A DNA stretch of 64,000 nt from Chrysemys picta bellii (taxonomy: Eukaryota; Chordata; Testudines; Emydidae): the NCBI RefSeq assembly GCF_011386835.1, contig NC_088795.1:14303441-14367440 (forward strand), given 5' to 3'. The position numbers were made by a program, and so were the translations under genes. Below the pieces are notes generated by a model, which saw nothing but the letters and a program-made list of their open reading frames with translations, was not told the DNA's origin and searched no databases. This document shows, piece after piece, positions 1-11,749 of the stretch (the stretch's first letter is position 1; the number at the start of each line of letters is the position of its first letter).

Positions 1-3000
1 CCCCAGATTTAGTCGGAACATTTTGGTTAATTAAGCAATAAGACATGCCAAGGCATATGTTGCAGTTTATTTTATTTGCCGGTAAAATGTCCTCTTAATA
101 TCTCCAGTACCACAGTATTTCCTATTGTATACTACTGCAGAGCTAAGATAGACTAAATTAATTAAAAATAGCCTTCTAGTTTTTCCTTTTTAAAATAAAA
201 TCAAGAGAGGTTTTATTTTCCTAGTTAAGTTTCATTTACTTATTTTCTTTAGCGTAAAGTTGAGCACTGAGGCTGCAAGTTAAGTACTAATGGAAACAAC
301 AATAGTCTAGTGCCAAGGGAGGATAAGTAGAGGTCTAAACACATAATGGAATTGTCAAGATTTGCTAATATAGGCAAGCAGTTTCATGAACATATCCGAT
401 TTGTGTCAATGTACCAGAATATCACCATGTTTATGAAGTTTTAAAAAAGTAACATTTGCAACAACAGTTAATATACAATCACTTCCAATACCCATCTTTG
501 TCCCTTTGCAAATAGGGGACAAAAAAAATGTACCTCTGGTATCTTGTTACCACAATCTCCTGTAGAATGGTACAGTTCTCAGTTAAAGGACTCAGTACAG
601 TCTTATCAAAAACGCTTAGGATGTACTTTCAAAAGAAATATTATTATAGGATCAAAATAACCAATGTTGCACACAGAAATCTTGCCTTTGAAAGTGGTCA
701 GGGTTGTGTTCTTATTTTCATTTTACAACTATAATAGCTAGTAGTATAGGCTCAGAAAAATAAACATCAAGGGGAAATTAGAAGTATGAAACAATTTTGG
801 CATAAAAGCACACACTTAGGAAGCAATTAAGATGCAGTAGTTAAAATTGTGGTGGTGAACATGTAAGAAATCTCCACAATGAACTATTCATTTCTTTGTC
901 AATGTCTTCTTGTTTGTTTTATAAACTAATGCTTCTTTACCAATTGGCATAAATAAATAACAAAGCCCAACAGCAGCATCCATTCAGTCCTTCATTTATG
1001 TATCTCAGAACATTAAATTTTATGTGCAGAAGTTTTTCAGTTGTGATCTCTGGACTTTAAAATTCATTGCAACATCACTAATATCATGGAGCTTTAAAGT
1101 TATCCCCATCATTCTACCACTCCCAGGGTAGTACTATTTCATCTTGTAGCTGGGACCTGGGAGCTCAAATGAGCATACCACACAGCTTTGGCTCCACAGC
1201 CCACCAATAATAATCTGAGGGAGAAGGAGCAAGAGCTCAAGCATGGTAGACACAAATCTATTTGGGGGGAAAAAAGACCCTACAGTTCTTTGTAAGAGCA
1301 TATGGGGTTCCCCGCATCAGGAGGTATTTCAGTTTTTATTTTGGTTCAATGAATGGGGTGGGGTAGTGGCACTGATGAAGGAGAAAGTCTGTCCCAGTGG
1401 CCCAGGGCTTGGGAGCAACCCTATGATAAGGCAGTGTATGTGTAATACTGAAGAAAAGTTTTCTAGAACTTTTCTGAGTTCCCAAGGGATTATAAAAGGG
1501 AAAAATAAAGCAACAAGCATTTTAAGAGACATTGTCAAGACAGTCTGATAATTGCAAAATAAATTATATTAAATATGGGGCAACTAGGAAAATGGGGGTT
1601 TTCATTTAGGTTTTAGTACTGTGTTCAGCATTAGGGTTTCCGACAGCTTTCAAAGAAGGGATCACAAAGGGATACAAAGTGAAAGACCGGAGCTGCCAGC
1701 ATGGGAGCAAATCCTTGGACCCTGACCCTTTGAAAATAGGAGCTGAACAGAAGTACTCAGAAGTGCTGAGTACTTTAGCTACAGCATTTGAAAATACTTT
1801 GTTTAAATAATGTTAAACAGATTTTTGGTAAAACCCATAATCCAATCATCTTTATAATTACTAAAAATCCTTACTGTGAAATTAAGTGTCACAAACTGGT
1901 TCCATATACCATAGCCTCAAGAGGGATTATTATCAGGACTCTTTGGATGAGGCTGTGGCATATGGAACCAGCTGGAATTATTTAAGCTCAGTACCAATGT
2001 GTACACAAGAACAAATGGATATAAACTGGCCATCAGGAAGTTTAGACTTGAAATTAGACAAAGGTTTCTAACCATCCGAGGACTGAAGTTCTGGAATAGT
2101 CTTCCAAGGGGAGCAGTGGAGGCAAAAGACATATCTGGCTTCAAGACTAAGCTTGATAAGTTTACTGAGGGGATGGTATAATGGGATCGCCTAATTTGGG
2201 CAATTAATTGATCTTTGACTATTAGCGGTAAATATGCCCAATGGCCTGTGATGGGATGTTAGATGGGGTGGGATCTCAGTTACTACAGAGAATTCTTTCC
2301 TGGGTGTCTGGCTGGTGAGTCTTGCCCACATGCTCAGGGTTTAGCTGATCGCCATATTTGGGGTCAGGAAGGAACTTTCCTCCAGGGCAGATTGGCAGAG
2401 GCCCTTTTTTTTTTTTTTTGCCTTCCTCTGCAGCGTGGGGCACGGGTCACTTGCTGGAGGATTCTCTGCACCTTGAAGTCTTTAAACCACAAGTTGAGGA
2501 CTTCAATAGCTCAGACATAGGTCAGGAGTTTATTACAGGAGTGGGTGGGTGAGATTCTGTGGCCTGCGTTGTGCAGGAGGTCAGACTAGAAGATCATAAT
2601 GGTCCTTTCTGACCTTAAAGTCTATGAGTCGTGACACTTTAATTTCACAGTAAGTAAGGTTTACTTGAGACCTGGCACTGCTGCCACCAGGGCTTGGAAA
2701 ATTCCCTTGCATATGGTGAGTAGGATGCTTTCCCAGCTAAGTTTCATTAGCTTCAGCAAAATCTAAACTCTCATGAGTTTCAGTTTTTAAAAAAAGGAAG
2801 TTTCTAGCCCCTTATAGTTGCAAAGAAAACCTTCCAAACACAAACAGAATGTCATCAATATGGGTGTCCTTCAGAATCTGCAAACAGTGTGTTCCAATGC
2901 CTTTACAGTACTGTAGCTCTGAGGTCTCCCAAACTGTAGCAGAGTGTAAACTGAACAGATGGTGGGTTTTCACAACTGTTATTGGGAACCCAATGAGCAT

Positions 3001-6000
3001 CAATGAAACTGACCAGAATCAGGTCAGTTTCATTCTGCAGAACCTTAAGAATCTTACAAGAAGCATCACTGGGAAGGATCCCCCAACAATATAGGTTAGG
3101 GACAGATAAAGTAGTGGAAACTCCCCCGCAACCTCCTATTGCAGCAGCCAGGACACTAGAGCGGGAGGAGGAAAGAGAGAGAGAGATTATTGTAGGGAGC
3201 AGAACAATAGACTGGCTTGACTTCTGGCAAAGCTGAGAAAAGTAGAGAATAGCCAGACAGTTCTTCAAGACCACTGAGTGGGCTAGAGGAGGCACAAAAG
3301 ACAGTACTTATCAGTCTAAAGTATATGTATTCTGCAATGTATCTGCTATGAAATGTGTTTATGATTTTTATAGTTCTGATTTTGAAGCGGACCTGCAAGA
3401 AGTAGTGAAGGAAGGAAGGTGGGAGAAGAGTAGAGACACATTCCCTTTTTGGCCTCCATATGTATAAAGGAAGCCTGAATTTAGTAGATTTAAAAACAAA
3501 GAAGTCGGGTCTTATCTATACATCATGAAGAAACAAAAAACGATATCGTCAGAAGCACATTTTTTCCCTTTGTTTACAGGCCACATTCACACTGATGTTT
3601 ATTGGGAGATTGCTCACATACATGTTACCAATAAATAATGCATACATCCCAACAAATATAAGCTTATCCCTCTTAACTCCCAGAAATTGTTTCCTACAGC
3701 TCTTTTTCACCGGAAATCTGCACTTGTCAATTCTGACTGCTCATTTTAATAAAAAATATGAAACTGTATATTGGCCTGACGGATGGGGGGTTACATAATC
3801 TTAAGGGTACACAACTGTTAGATAAATACTTTAGGATCCTGAATTATGACAGGGATTTTTATTAAAAATCATTTTTGATGTAGCTTCTTTGCTAGGGCAG
3901 TTTTAGTAATTCAGGATAGCAGTAGCAAGTTGCCAGATGGTACGCCTACAGAACTATCTTTAATTTCTTCCTTGGAGATGCAGACTATGATTTCTGAAAC
4001 TCTGCTGTAATTTCTTTTTGAAAGGAATCTGTCAAACTTTTTTATTTTTTACCCTGCTTTTGATAGCACGACCTGTTAAAGAGTATATTCTGTATCTCTT
4101 TTTTTGTTCCCCTACAAGGATCTTTTCAACCCTGGAAATACTGATTATACAGAGAAAACAGTGAAAGTGACAACATGCAACACTGCTGTCAAATACAAGC
4201 AGTAAATAAAACATTTTTTAAATTCATTAACTTCTCTCAATGATAACATTAGATATTATTTTTGGTAATAGTAGGTACACTTTTATTTTAAAAGAAATGC
4301 TATTTTCCAGTTGAAAATGTCATGTTGAATTCTTCCTACATAGCTAGATAAGAGTGAGCCAAATTCACTCCATGCTGACCACTCACTGACCCTATCAAAA
4401 TAATGGAATAATCATGGGTCTGATAAATGGAAATTGAGAATATTCCTCACATTACAGGAGGCGCTCAGTACCCAGCATGACTGCTGTGTTTTTTGGAAAC
4501 CCAGTTGACAAAGAGAACGTGGGATTTTATCTTGTTCTTCAGTGGCAAATTGGAGAATTACAGCATTTACTGAAGATATAACCTGCACTTGTATAGAGGA
4601 TTGGTACATCACCATATGGTACACCTAACAGAAGCATCTTTATAAAACCTTCATAATAAAACTGCACCAGATAAATATAAAAATGTGTAACCAGTTGGAA
4701 AATAAAAAGAGAGCACTGTATGATTGGACTGGAGAAAAGGGGGGGGGGGAAGGAGGGAAAAACACTGTTACCTACAGCAGCAATTAAGCCTTCTCCTGAA
4801 GCTATGTCTAAAAAAGTGTGTTTATTTTGTAGCCTAAAAAGTGAGTGAGATATTGAATATGTAAACACATTCATGTGTTATATAAGATTTTGTTTTTGAT
4901 GGGTGTAACCAGGATAATAAAAGATAATTCCGGGGAGGGGGGGGGGAGGGAGAGAAGAATTTAGGAGACATAACATTAACCTTTTTTAGGAGAATGCTTG
5001 AAATATCTAAAATGCTTGAAATATCTACTTGCCAATAGGAAGCTGAAAGGTGGGGAAGAGAACAGGCATAAATTTCTGCTCTATTTAAACTTTAAAAAAA
5101 CATTTACGTTTCTAGACCTTAAGATTTGAAAGAAACTCTTTCAATTATAAGCAAATGCAGTGCTGTCCTCCTGAGTCTGCAGACAGCTCCAGTACCTTTG
5201 CTGCTGTTCCTAGCTTTGCTGAGCAGCAACAGAAACAGGCACTGAAGTTATTCGTACAGGAAGTTGACCATGACCAATGGAGGCTAGGAGGAAATGGTAG
5301 AGTAGCAGAGACCTGTTTCACCCCATTCCAGAAGCCAGGAGGCTCTGGAAAAGGAGAAGAGACAGAAGTTTATCTTTCTCTTTCAGCAGCCAAAGAAGGT
5401 AGAGCTTCATATTTTACTGACACCAATTAGCCAGGGGCCATGGATTATGAAATCAACGCCCCCCACAACACACACCAGTATCCAAGGACAGCATTCTGGT
5501 GTTACCCTCCCTCATTCCCAGCAGCTTGGGATGGTGGAGGAGGGACACAGCTAAGCTTCTAACCAGGACAGTGCGCCAGCCACCCAATAATCTTTTGTAT
5601 CTACCTCTGACTAGCAAGCTTGGTCATTCAGCTGGTAGATATCTACCAATTCTAGCCTGGACTAAGATACTGCATCTGCAATTTCAGGTGAATTGGGTTG
5701 GTGTTGGCAAACTTAATCAATGTAATGACTAGATTTATAAAAGGAAGCTAGTATCAATCTTAATTAGAGAGAGAATAGTGTCTCTCCATGATGAGAGAGT
5801 CACTACTACTCCAGTTCCCAAGAGGAAAGTATCTCCTCCCATGCTTTTTAGAATTAGGCCAACCATATGGCATCTAACAGTTATCAATATAAGCCTTCAC
5901 CAACTTTCAGATACCATGCCACTGGTCCAGCAAAGACTTATGTATGTGCTTAATTTTAAGCACCAGTAGGTTTTGTAAATTGGGGCCTAAATGGAGTTTA

Positions 6001-7594
6001 ACTATTAAATGGTATCTTTTTCAGCTGTGTAATTCCACCCCCTCCTCCTTCTTTGGAGTGCATCTCAGTTTAGTTAATAGGTCACTGAACTGGTTTACAT
6101 TAATTGTCTTAAGTACCTTCTTTCCACTCCCAAGGGGAGAAACAAGGATCATTCAGTTCCACTCTAGTCTATGAAGCTGAATAGCAAGAACATAAGTATT
6201 ACATGTATCTGATTTGTCACTAATTCCTATAGGATCTTTGTATCCTTGCAGTAAACAATTGCCTTCTCATTATTATCTATCCAGTCAGCACCTTCTTACC
6301 TACTTGGCTTGCTATGTTTATAGCAGATGAAAGGTAGTAATCTGCACAAGGAGTATCTGAATCCTTAATTAACTTTTAATTTATAATGTTTTATAAGGCT
6401 GAATAGACTACATTAACACATCAGCCAAAATACCTCATGGTAAAAGGTTTTTGCTGCACATATTTTTATTTAGTTTGAAAAGAAAAAGTCTAACTTAGTA
6501 CCTTCATAGTGTTTCCCTCTACAGATTTTTTTTCCCCCTCTACAAATTTTTTTTTTTTTTTTTTTACGAACATTGGCCTATTTCCGTACCAAATATTACC
6601 AGTTGAGCAAATTCAGAATAGTCTTTGCACAGTAACATTTGAGAAAGTCTCACTTCTCTATATTAACGGAGTGCAGTGATTTATTTCCTGTATTTTTTTC
6701 CCTTTAAACCTCTCCCTCCCTTTTCGTTTTTTTTATTTTATTTTATTATTTACAGGCTCGAGGAACGAAATATGCCAACATGTTTCCCTCTATGAAAACA
6801 AACTGTGCCCTCTGCATGCCCGAGAGATATTTACAAGGCTGTCTGGTGGTCCCAGTCCTGTGTAATCATGACCTTCTAATTTTAGAAATCTACCCTTTAA
6901 AAAGAAAAAGTTAAACAAAACAAAAAAAAAACAGGACTCACAAGAACCATTCCTTCCCATTGCCCCAAACCCTAGGGTTGATGTTAAGATACATGTAACA
7001 GGAAGAATAGAACACCATGTTACACCAACACTTGCATGGCTGGTTCGGGGCCAGTATAGAAAGGAGGATGGGGATTTCTCAGGGTTATTGTCCAAGATGT
7101 CCATTTCTCTACAGCAACGGCTGTACTCACTGCTGGCCTTAGCCAAAACCAGAGAAATAAGCCGTGTGGGCTGGTGGCAGGGGCGATCGTGCTGTGCCTA
7201 CTTGAATCGAGGGCAGCCCTGGCAGGGAGAGCGCCGCTCTCTTCAGCCGGGCACGGCTGTGGGGCGCCGGGGGAGAGCCGGGGAGCCAAGAGCCGGGCGA
7301 AGGGGGTGAGCAGAGCGCCTATGCTGCGAGAGGGACCCGCTCATGGTGGCTGTGAGGAACCACTAGGGAGCCTCTGAGCGGCTTCCTAAGCCCAAGGCAG
7401 CAGCCCGGGGCCGGGTACCGCGCTGTACACAAGCCCTGGCTGGCTGCATGGGAGACAGGGAAGAAGGAAGGAAGATGGGGGGGGGGGGGGCTCCAGGGCA
7501 AAGAAGCAGAGACGGGGTGCGGGGGGACCCCGACCCAAGGCCCGGCGGGGGGGGGGGGGCGGGGAGCTGGCGGGGGCAGCACGAGCCCGGCGCT
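1..7594 (-). other. MOB1B: MOB1B intron 1 (partial)
   Basis: The stretch lies 3' of the MOB1B exon-1 splice donor on the minus strand, and I saw no later MOB1B coding exon in any frame, so it is read as part of a long first intron. It is AT-rich and carries a CR1 fragment (about 1990-2630), homopolymer runs (T at 2407 and 6547, G at 4741 and 4933) and no credible gene. The open frames here lack coding signatures. The intron call depends on the exon-1 identification and on remembered gene order. Confidence 0.6.
1990..2630 (+). mobile_element. CR1-like LINE 3' fragment
   Basis: The frame at 1999-2181 reads like the end of the CR1 reverse-transcriptase ORF: it has an RLEIRQRFLT stretch and FWNSLPRGAVEA, the turtle counterpart of the FWNSLP motif seen in the CR1 copy at 61.9 kb. 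A CR1-type 3' tail follows and ends near 2628 with a tract of the type gaccttaaagtctatga. The copy is 5'-truncated and lies in the presumed MOB1B intron 1. Flanking inverted repeats are reported as a finding. Confidence 0.7.
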
Positions 7595-7810
7595 ACTCAC
7601 AACAAGAAGCTCATGGCGCAGGCGGCGGCGGCGGCGCGGGACCAGCGAGTGGCTCCGCTCTCGGCTCCCAACGGCAGCGGCCGGCGCAGGGGGGCGGGGG
7701 AGAGCGCGGGGCGGGGCGCGGAGAGCCGGGGCCTCCCTCCGCCGTGCGGGGCCGGGATCCCCGCAGCCAGTCCGCACGGCGGCTGCCCCGGCAGTGCCCT
7801 TGGGCTCCTC
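7160..7810 (-). promoter_or_regulatory. MOB1B: MOB1B CpG island / promoter and 5'UTR
   Basis: A sharp change from AT-rich sequence to dense CpG and G/C runs surrounds the MOB1B start codon. The transcription start is probably a few hundred bases or less upstream of the ATG on the minus strand (above 7614). No TATA box is apparent, as is usual for CpG-island promoters. The exact start site cannot be placed from sequence alone. The C-rich minisatellite begins almost at its upstream edge. Confidence 0.7.
7601..7614 (-). CDS. MOB1B: MOB kinase activator 1B, coding exon 1 (partial gene)
   Basis: On the minus strand the start codon at 7614-7612 opens M-S-F-L plus two bases of the next codon, followed directly by a GTGAGT donor at 7600-7595. 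MSFLF is the conserved start of MOB1 proteins, and a 14-nt first coding exon fits the family. The ATG has G at -3. MOB1 proteins are Hippo-pathway adaptors that bind and activate LATS and NDR kinases in the cytoplasm. MOB1A begins with the same residues, so the paralogue call rests on position next to GRSF1. The rest of the gene lies beyond the left edge of the window. Confidence 0.75.
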
Positions 7811-7849
7811 CATCCCCGCTGCTTCAGGCCACCCCATCTCTTCCCCACA

Positions 7850-10000
7850 CACACCCCGACATTGCCCCCAGACACCCCCCACCACCCCCAGCATCCTTCA
7901 CCACTGCCCCAAACACCCCCCCAGCATCCCTGCCACCCCCAAAACCACCTACCACTGCCCCCCACACACCCTGACATTGCCCCCAGAAACCCCCCACCAC
8001 CCCCAGCATCCTTCACCACTGCCCCAAACACACACACCCCAGCATCCCTGCCACCCCCAAAACCACCTACCACTGCCCCCCACACACCCTGACATTGCCC
8101 CCAGAAACCCCCCACCACCGTCCCAGCCGTTCTCCACCGCCCCCAGCATCCTCCACCACTGCCCCAAACACCCCCCAACACTGCCCCCAGCATCCCTGCC
8201 ACCCCCAAACACCACCTACTACTGCCCCCCACACACCCTGACATTGCCCCCAGACACCCCCCACCGCCCCCAGCATCCTCCACCACTGCCCCAAACACCA
8301 CCCCCAGCATCCCTGCCACCCCCCAAAACCACCTACCACTGCCCCCCACACACCCTGACATTGCCCCCAGCCACCCCCCACCACCCCCAGCATCCTTCAC
8401 CACTGCCCCAAACACCCCCAAACACCACCCCCAGCATCCCTGCCACCCCCAAAACCACCTACCACTGCCCCCCACACACCCTGACATTGCCCCCAGCCAC
8501 CCCCCACCACCGCCAGCATCCTTCACCACTGCCCCAAACACCACCCCCAGCATCCCTGCCACCCCCAAAACCACCTACCACTGCCCCCCACACACCCTAA
8601 CATTGCCCCCAGCCACCCCCCACCACCCCCAGCATCCTTCACCACTGCCCCAAACACACACCCCCCAGCATCCCTGCCACCCCCAAAACCACCTACCACT
8701 GCCCCCCACACACCCTGACATTGCCCCCAGAAACCCCCCACCACCGTCCCAGCCGTTCTCCACCGCCCCCAGCATCCTCCACCACTGCCCCAAACACCCC
8801 CCCAACACTGCCCCCAGCATCCCTGCCACCCCCAAACACCACCTACTACTGCCCCCCACACACCCTGACATTGCCCCCAGACACCCCCCACCGCCCCCAG
8901 CATCCTCCACCACTGCCCCAAACACCACCCCCAGCATCCCTGCCACCCCCCAAAACCACCTACCACTGCCCCCCACACACCCTGACATTGCCCCCAGCCA
9001 CCCCCCACCACACCCAGCATCCTTCACCACTGCCCCAAACACCACCCCCAGCATCCCTGCCACCCCCAAAACCACCTACCACTGTCCCCCCCACACCCTG
9101 ACATTGCCCCCAGACACCCCCCACCACCCCCAGCATCCTTCACCACTGCCCCAAACACCCCCCAAACACCACCCCCAGCATCCCTGCCACCCCCAAAACC
9201 ACCTACCACTGCCCCCCACACACCCTGACATTGCCCCAGCCACCCCCCACCACCCTCAGCATCCTTCACCACTGCCCCAAACACCACCCCCAGCATCCCT
9301 GCCACCCCCAAAACCACCTACCACTGCCCCCCACACACCCTGACATTGCCCCCAGCCACCCCCCACCACCCCCAGCATCCTTCACCACTGCCCCAAACAC
9401 CACCCCCAGCATCCCTGCCACCCCCAAAACCACCTACCACTGCCCCCCACACACCCTGACATTGCCCCCAGCCACCCCCCACCACCCCCAGCATCCTTCA
9501 CCACTGCCCCAAACACCCCCTCAAACACCGCCCCCAGCATCCCTGCCACCCCCAAAACCACCTACCACTGCCCCCCACACACCCTGACATTGCCCCAGCC
9601 ACCCCCCACCACTCCCAGCATCCTTCACCACTGCCCCAAACACCCTCCCCAGCATCCCTGCCACCCCCAAAACCACCTACCACTGCCCCCCACACACCCT
9701 GACATTGCCCCCAGCCACCCCCCACCACCCCCAGCATCCTCCACCACTGTCCCACACACACCCCCAAACACCCCCCCCAGCATCCCTGCCACCCCCAAAA
9801 CCACCTACCACTGCCCCCCACACACCCTGACATTGCCCCCAGACACCCCCACCGCCGTCCCAGCCGTTCCCCACCGCCCCCAGCATTCTCCACCACTGCC
9901 CCAAACACCCCCCCAAACACTGCCCCCAGCATCCCTGCCACCCCCAAAAACCACCTGCCACTGCCTCTCCCACACTCCCCCATCCCAACACTTCCCCCAC
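7850..10000. repeat. C-rich minisatellite, 17 units of about 117-127 bp
   Basis: The marker acattgccc recurs 17 times, at about 7859, 7972, 8090, 8239, 8356, 8482, 8598, 8716, 8866, 8983, 9099, 9226, 9341, 9457, 9585, 9700 and 9828. Most spacings are 113-118 or 126-129 bp; longer 149-150 bp units carry an extra segment. The plus strand is almost pure C/A with few T and G. The block 8090-8390 recurs at 8716-9017 with an offset of about 627 bp, which shows a higher-order duplication. The array fades into non-repetitive C-rich DNA by about 10200. The minus strand (the MOB1B sense strand) is full of G-runs able to form quadruplexes. Confidence 0.95.
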
Positions 10001-10570
10001 TGCCCACCAAAACCACCTACTACTGCTTCCCCCAAACACCACATACCAGTGCCCCCTGGCACTAACCCTACCCCAACACCCCCTCCCCAAACACTGCCCA
10101 CAGTGCCCCACTGCCTCCCCTATACACTGCACCCCCTCTCCAAACACCACCCATAGCACCCTACTTCCTCCCATCCAAACACTACACCCCATTTTTACAG
10201 CACCTCACTCACCTAACACTACTTCCTGCAACACCCTCTCCCCAATCAAGGCACCCCCCTACCAGCACTTCCTCCAAATACCTCCCACCTCTCCCCCTAT
10301 TGCCTCCTTCCTAACCTCCAAGAATCCATCTGCAACAGGACAACTGTCTCCACCAAATCCCCAATAGCATTTCCCTCATAATAAACCTATCAGCATTCCA
10401 GACCTTCCCCCAAACCTTCATTAGTACTTGCCCCATCCAAAGCCCCTACCAGTATTTTCCTCATAACATACCCTCAACACCTCCCCATTAGCATTTCTCT
10501 AAACTGAAGACTCCCCCACTACACCCCATTCCCAACACCCACCATTCTGCACTAGCATCTCCCAGTAACA
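10000..10570. other. C-rich unique flank of the minisatellite
   Basis: The sequence keeps the C/A/T-rich, G-poor composition of the array but loses the regular period, with short degenerate motifs of the type caccccc and cctcccc. It looks like decayed minisatellite or low-complexity flank. I see no gene in it. Confidence 0.6.
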
Positions 10571-10571
10571 A

Positions 10572-10765
10572 GATTAGTACAGTGGACAAGGCACTGGACT
10601 GGGACTCTGAAAACCTGGGTCCATTTCCCAACTGACTCACAGATTTCATGTCTGTCCTTGGGTAAATCGCATAATCATTCTGTGCCTCAGTTTCCCATCT
10701 GCTGCAAAGACAATAGTTCCCTATTTCATGAGGGTGCTGTGAGGATAAAATCCACTAATTAGTAT
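10572..10765 (+). mobile_element. MIR-like SINE
   Basis: It has the usual MIR order: a tRNA-like head with gtggacaaggcactggact and gaaaacctgggtcca, a core ending in ttgggtaaatc, then tgtgcctcagtttcccatct, and a tail with gggtgctgtgaggataaaat. It is diverged, as expected for an old CORE-SINE. It sits between MOB1B and GRSF1. Confidence 0.8.
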
Positions 10766-11479
10766 GATGCAACTCAGATATTTTGGTGAAAAAAGACATT
10801 TAAGTAGATAGCATATCTATCCAAAGCCCCCAGCATTCCCTAAGTCTCCCTCTCCCCACTTTTCCCAACAGCCCCACAAAACACCCAAGCCCCCCACTCA
10901 TACCATTTTGTCATCATTCCCTTGCCTTCACTAAAGCCAAATGCCCCTTTACACACCAGCATGCCTCCTAACAGCAAAACCTTCTCAATTTACCCCATCT
11001 CAGGCCACCCCAACAGCAAGGTCTCGCAAAAGCCCCTTCACCCAAACCTCCACCACTCAGTCCAGTCCACACTGCATACTCAGGACTGCCAACCTGTGTG
11101 TATAATATTCATTACCTTAGGTGGTTCAGATAAACCACTGAAATTATCCTACCTCTGTTGTTTGTACCCCAAGTTCAGGCCCCTCTTTAAGGTATGTTTC
11201 ATATAAGGATGCAGCACTCTGTGCTAAGACTACAGCTGCAGGAAACATTACTGTATGAGGAAAATATATGGCTTTAACTTACAAATTGTCACAGGACAAA
11301 CATGCAACATAACATTATGCATTCTGCAGCCTATCGGCCCTGAGCCCTCCCTTTCTTCACCAAAAGGAATTTAATAACCCATTAACGTCCTATGAGTTAG
11401 ATTTGCAAGGAATATAATACTTTGCACTTCTATAGAACCATTTTTCCCCCACCCTGAAATATTTGCTTTAGTTCCACAG

Positions 11480-11575
11480 GAATTAATTCAGGGAACTCCT
11501 ATGGCCTATACTGGAGGACATACTAGATGATCGCAGTGGTCCCTTTTGGCCTTATAATCATGAAACTATTAACCT
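11480..11575 (+). mobile_element. CR1-like 3' tail remnant
   Basis: A short stretch with ctggaggacatactagatga, gtggtcccttttggcctta and an ending like taatcatgaa matches the CR1 3' tail also seen at 2560-2630 and 12660-12711. It is a heavily 5'-truncated copy. Confidence 0.6.
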
Positions 11576-11589
11576 TCCATTCAAGGAAC

Positions 11590-11740
11590 TCAAAAAACAT
11601 TATCCCGATTTTACAGGTGTGGAAACTGTGGCACACAGAGGTTTATTTGCCCACCAACAAACAGGAAATATGTGACTGTCAGAAATAGAACCCACAAGTG
11701 CTGGCTCTCACATTTCTACTCTAGTCACTTAACAATTCTG
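11590..11740 (-). mobile_element. MIR-like SINE, inverted
   Basis: It reads as the reverse of MIR: cgattttacaggtgtggaaa, then ctgtggcacacagagg, then a segment with agaaatagaacccacaagtg and a final tctagtcacttaac. Old and diverged. Confidence 0.65.
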
Positions 11741-11749
11741 AGGAAAGAA

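Noticed and set aside
1751..1775. Perfect 10-bp hairpin aagtactcag / ctgagtactt
   Set aside because: Short and isolated; such hairpins are expected by chance in 64 kb.
2903..3295. 130-codon minus-strand open frame
   Set aside because: Overlaps other chance frames on the plus strand, no domain or conservation that I can recognise.
5155..5430. Open frame of 91 codons as a small gene
   Set aside because: No recognisable domain, no splice context and ordinary intronic composition.
7601..7614. MOB1A instead of MOB1B
   Set aside because: Both start with the same residues; the neighbouring GRSF1 and RUFY3 favour MOB1B, but the exon alone cannot decide.
7850..10000. CRISPR-like array
   Set aside because: Units are long, diverge throughout and have no constant-repeat/unique-spacer pattern; the context is a vertebrate genome.
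7597..10192. Long proline/histidine-rich and glycine/tryptophan-rich open frames as genes
   Set aside because: They exist in several frames on both strands only because the minisatellite unit is about 39 codons; no start context, splice pattern or domain supports them.
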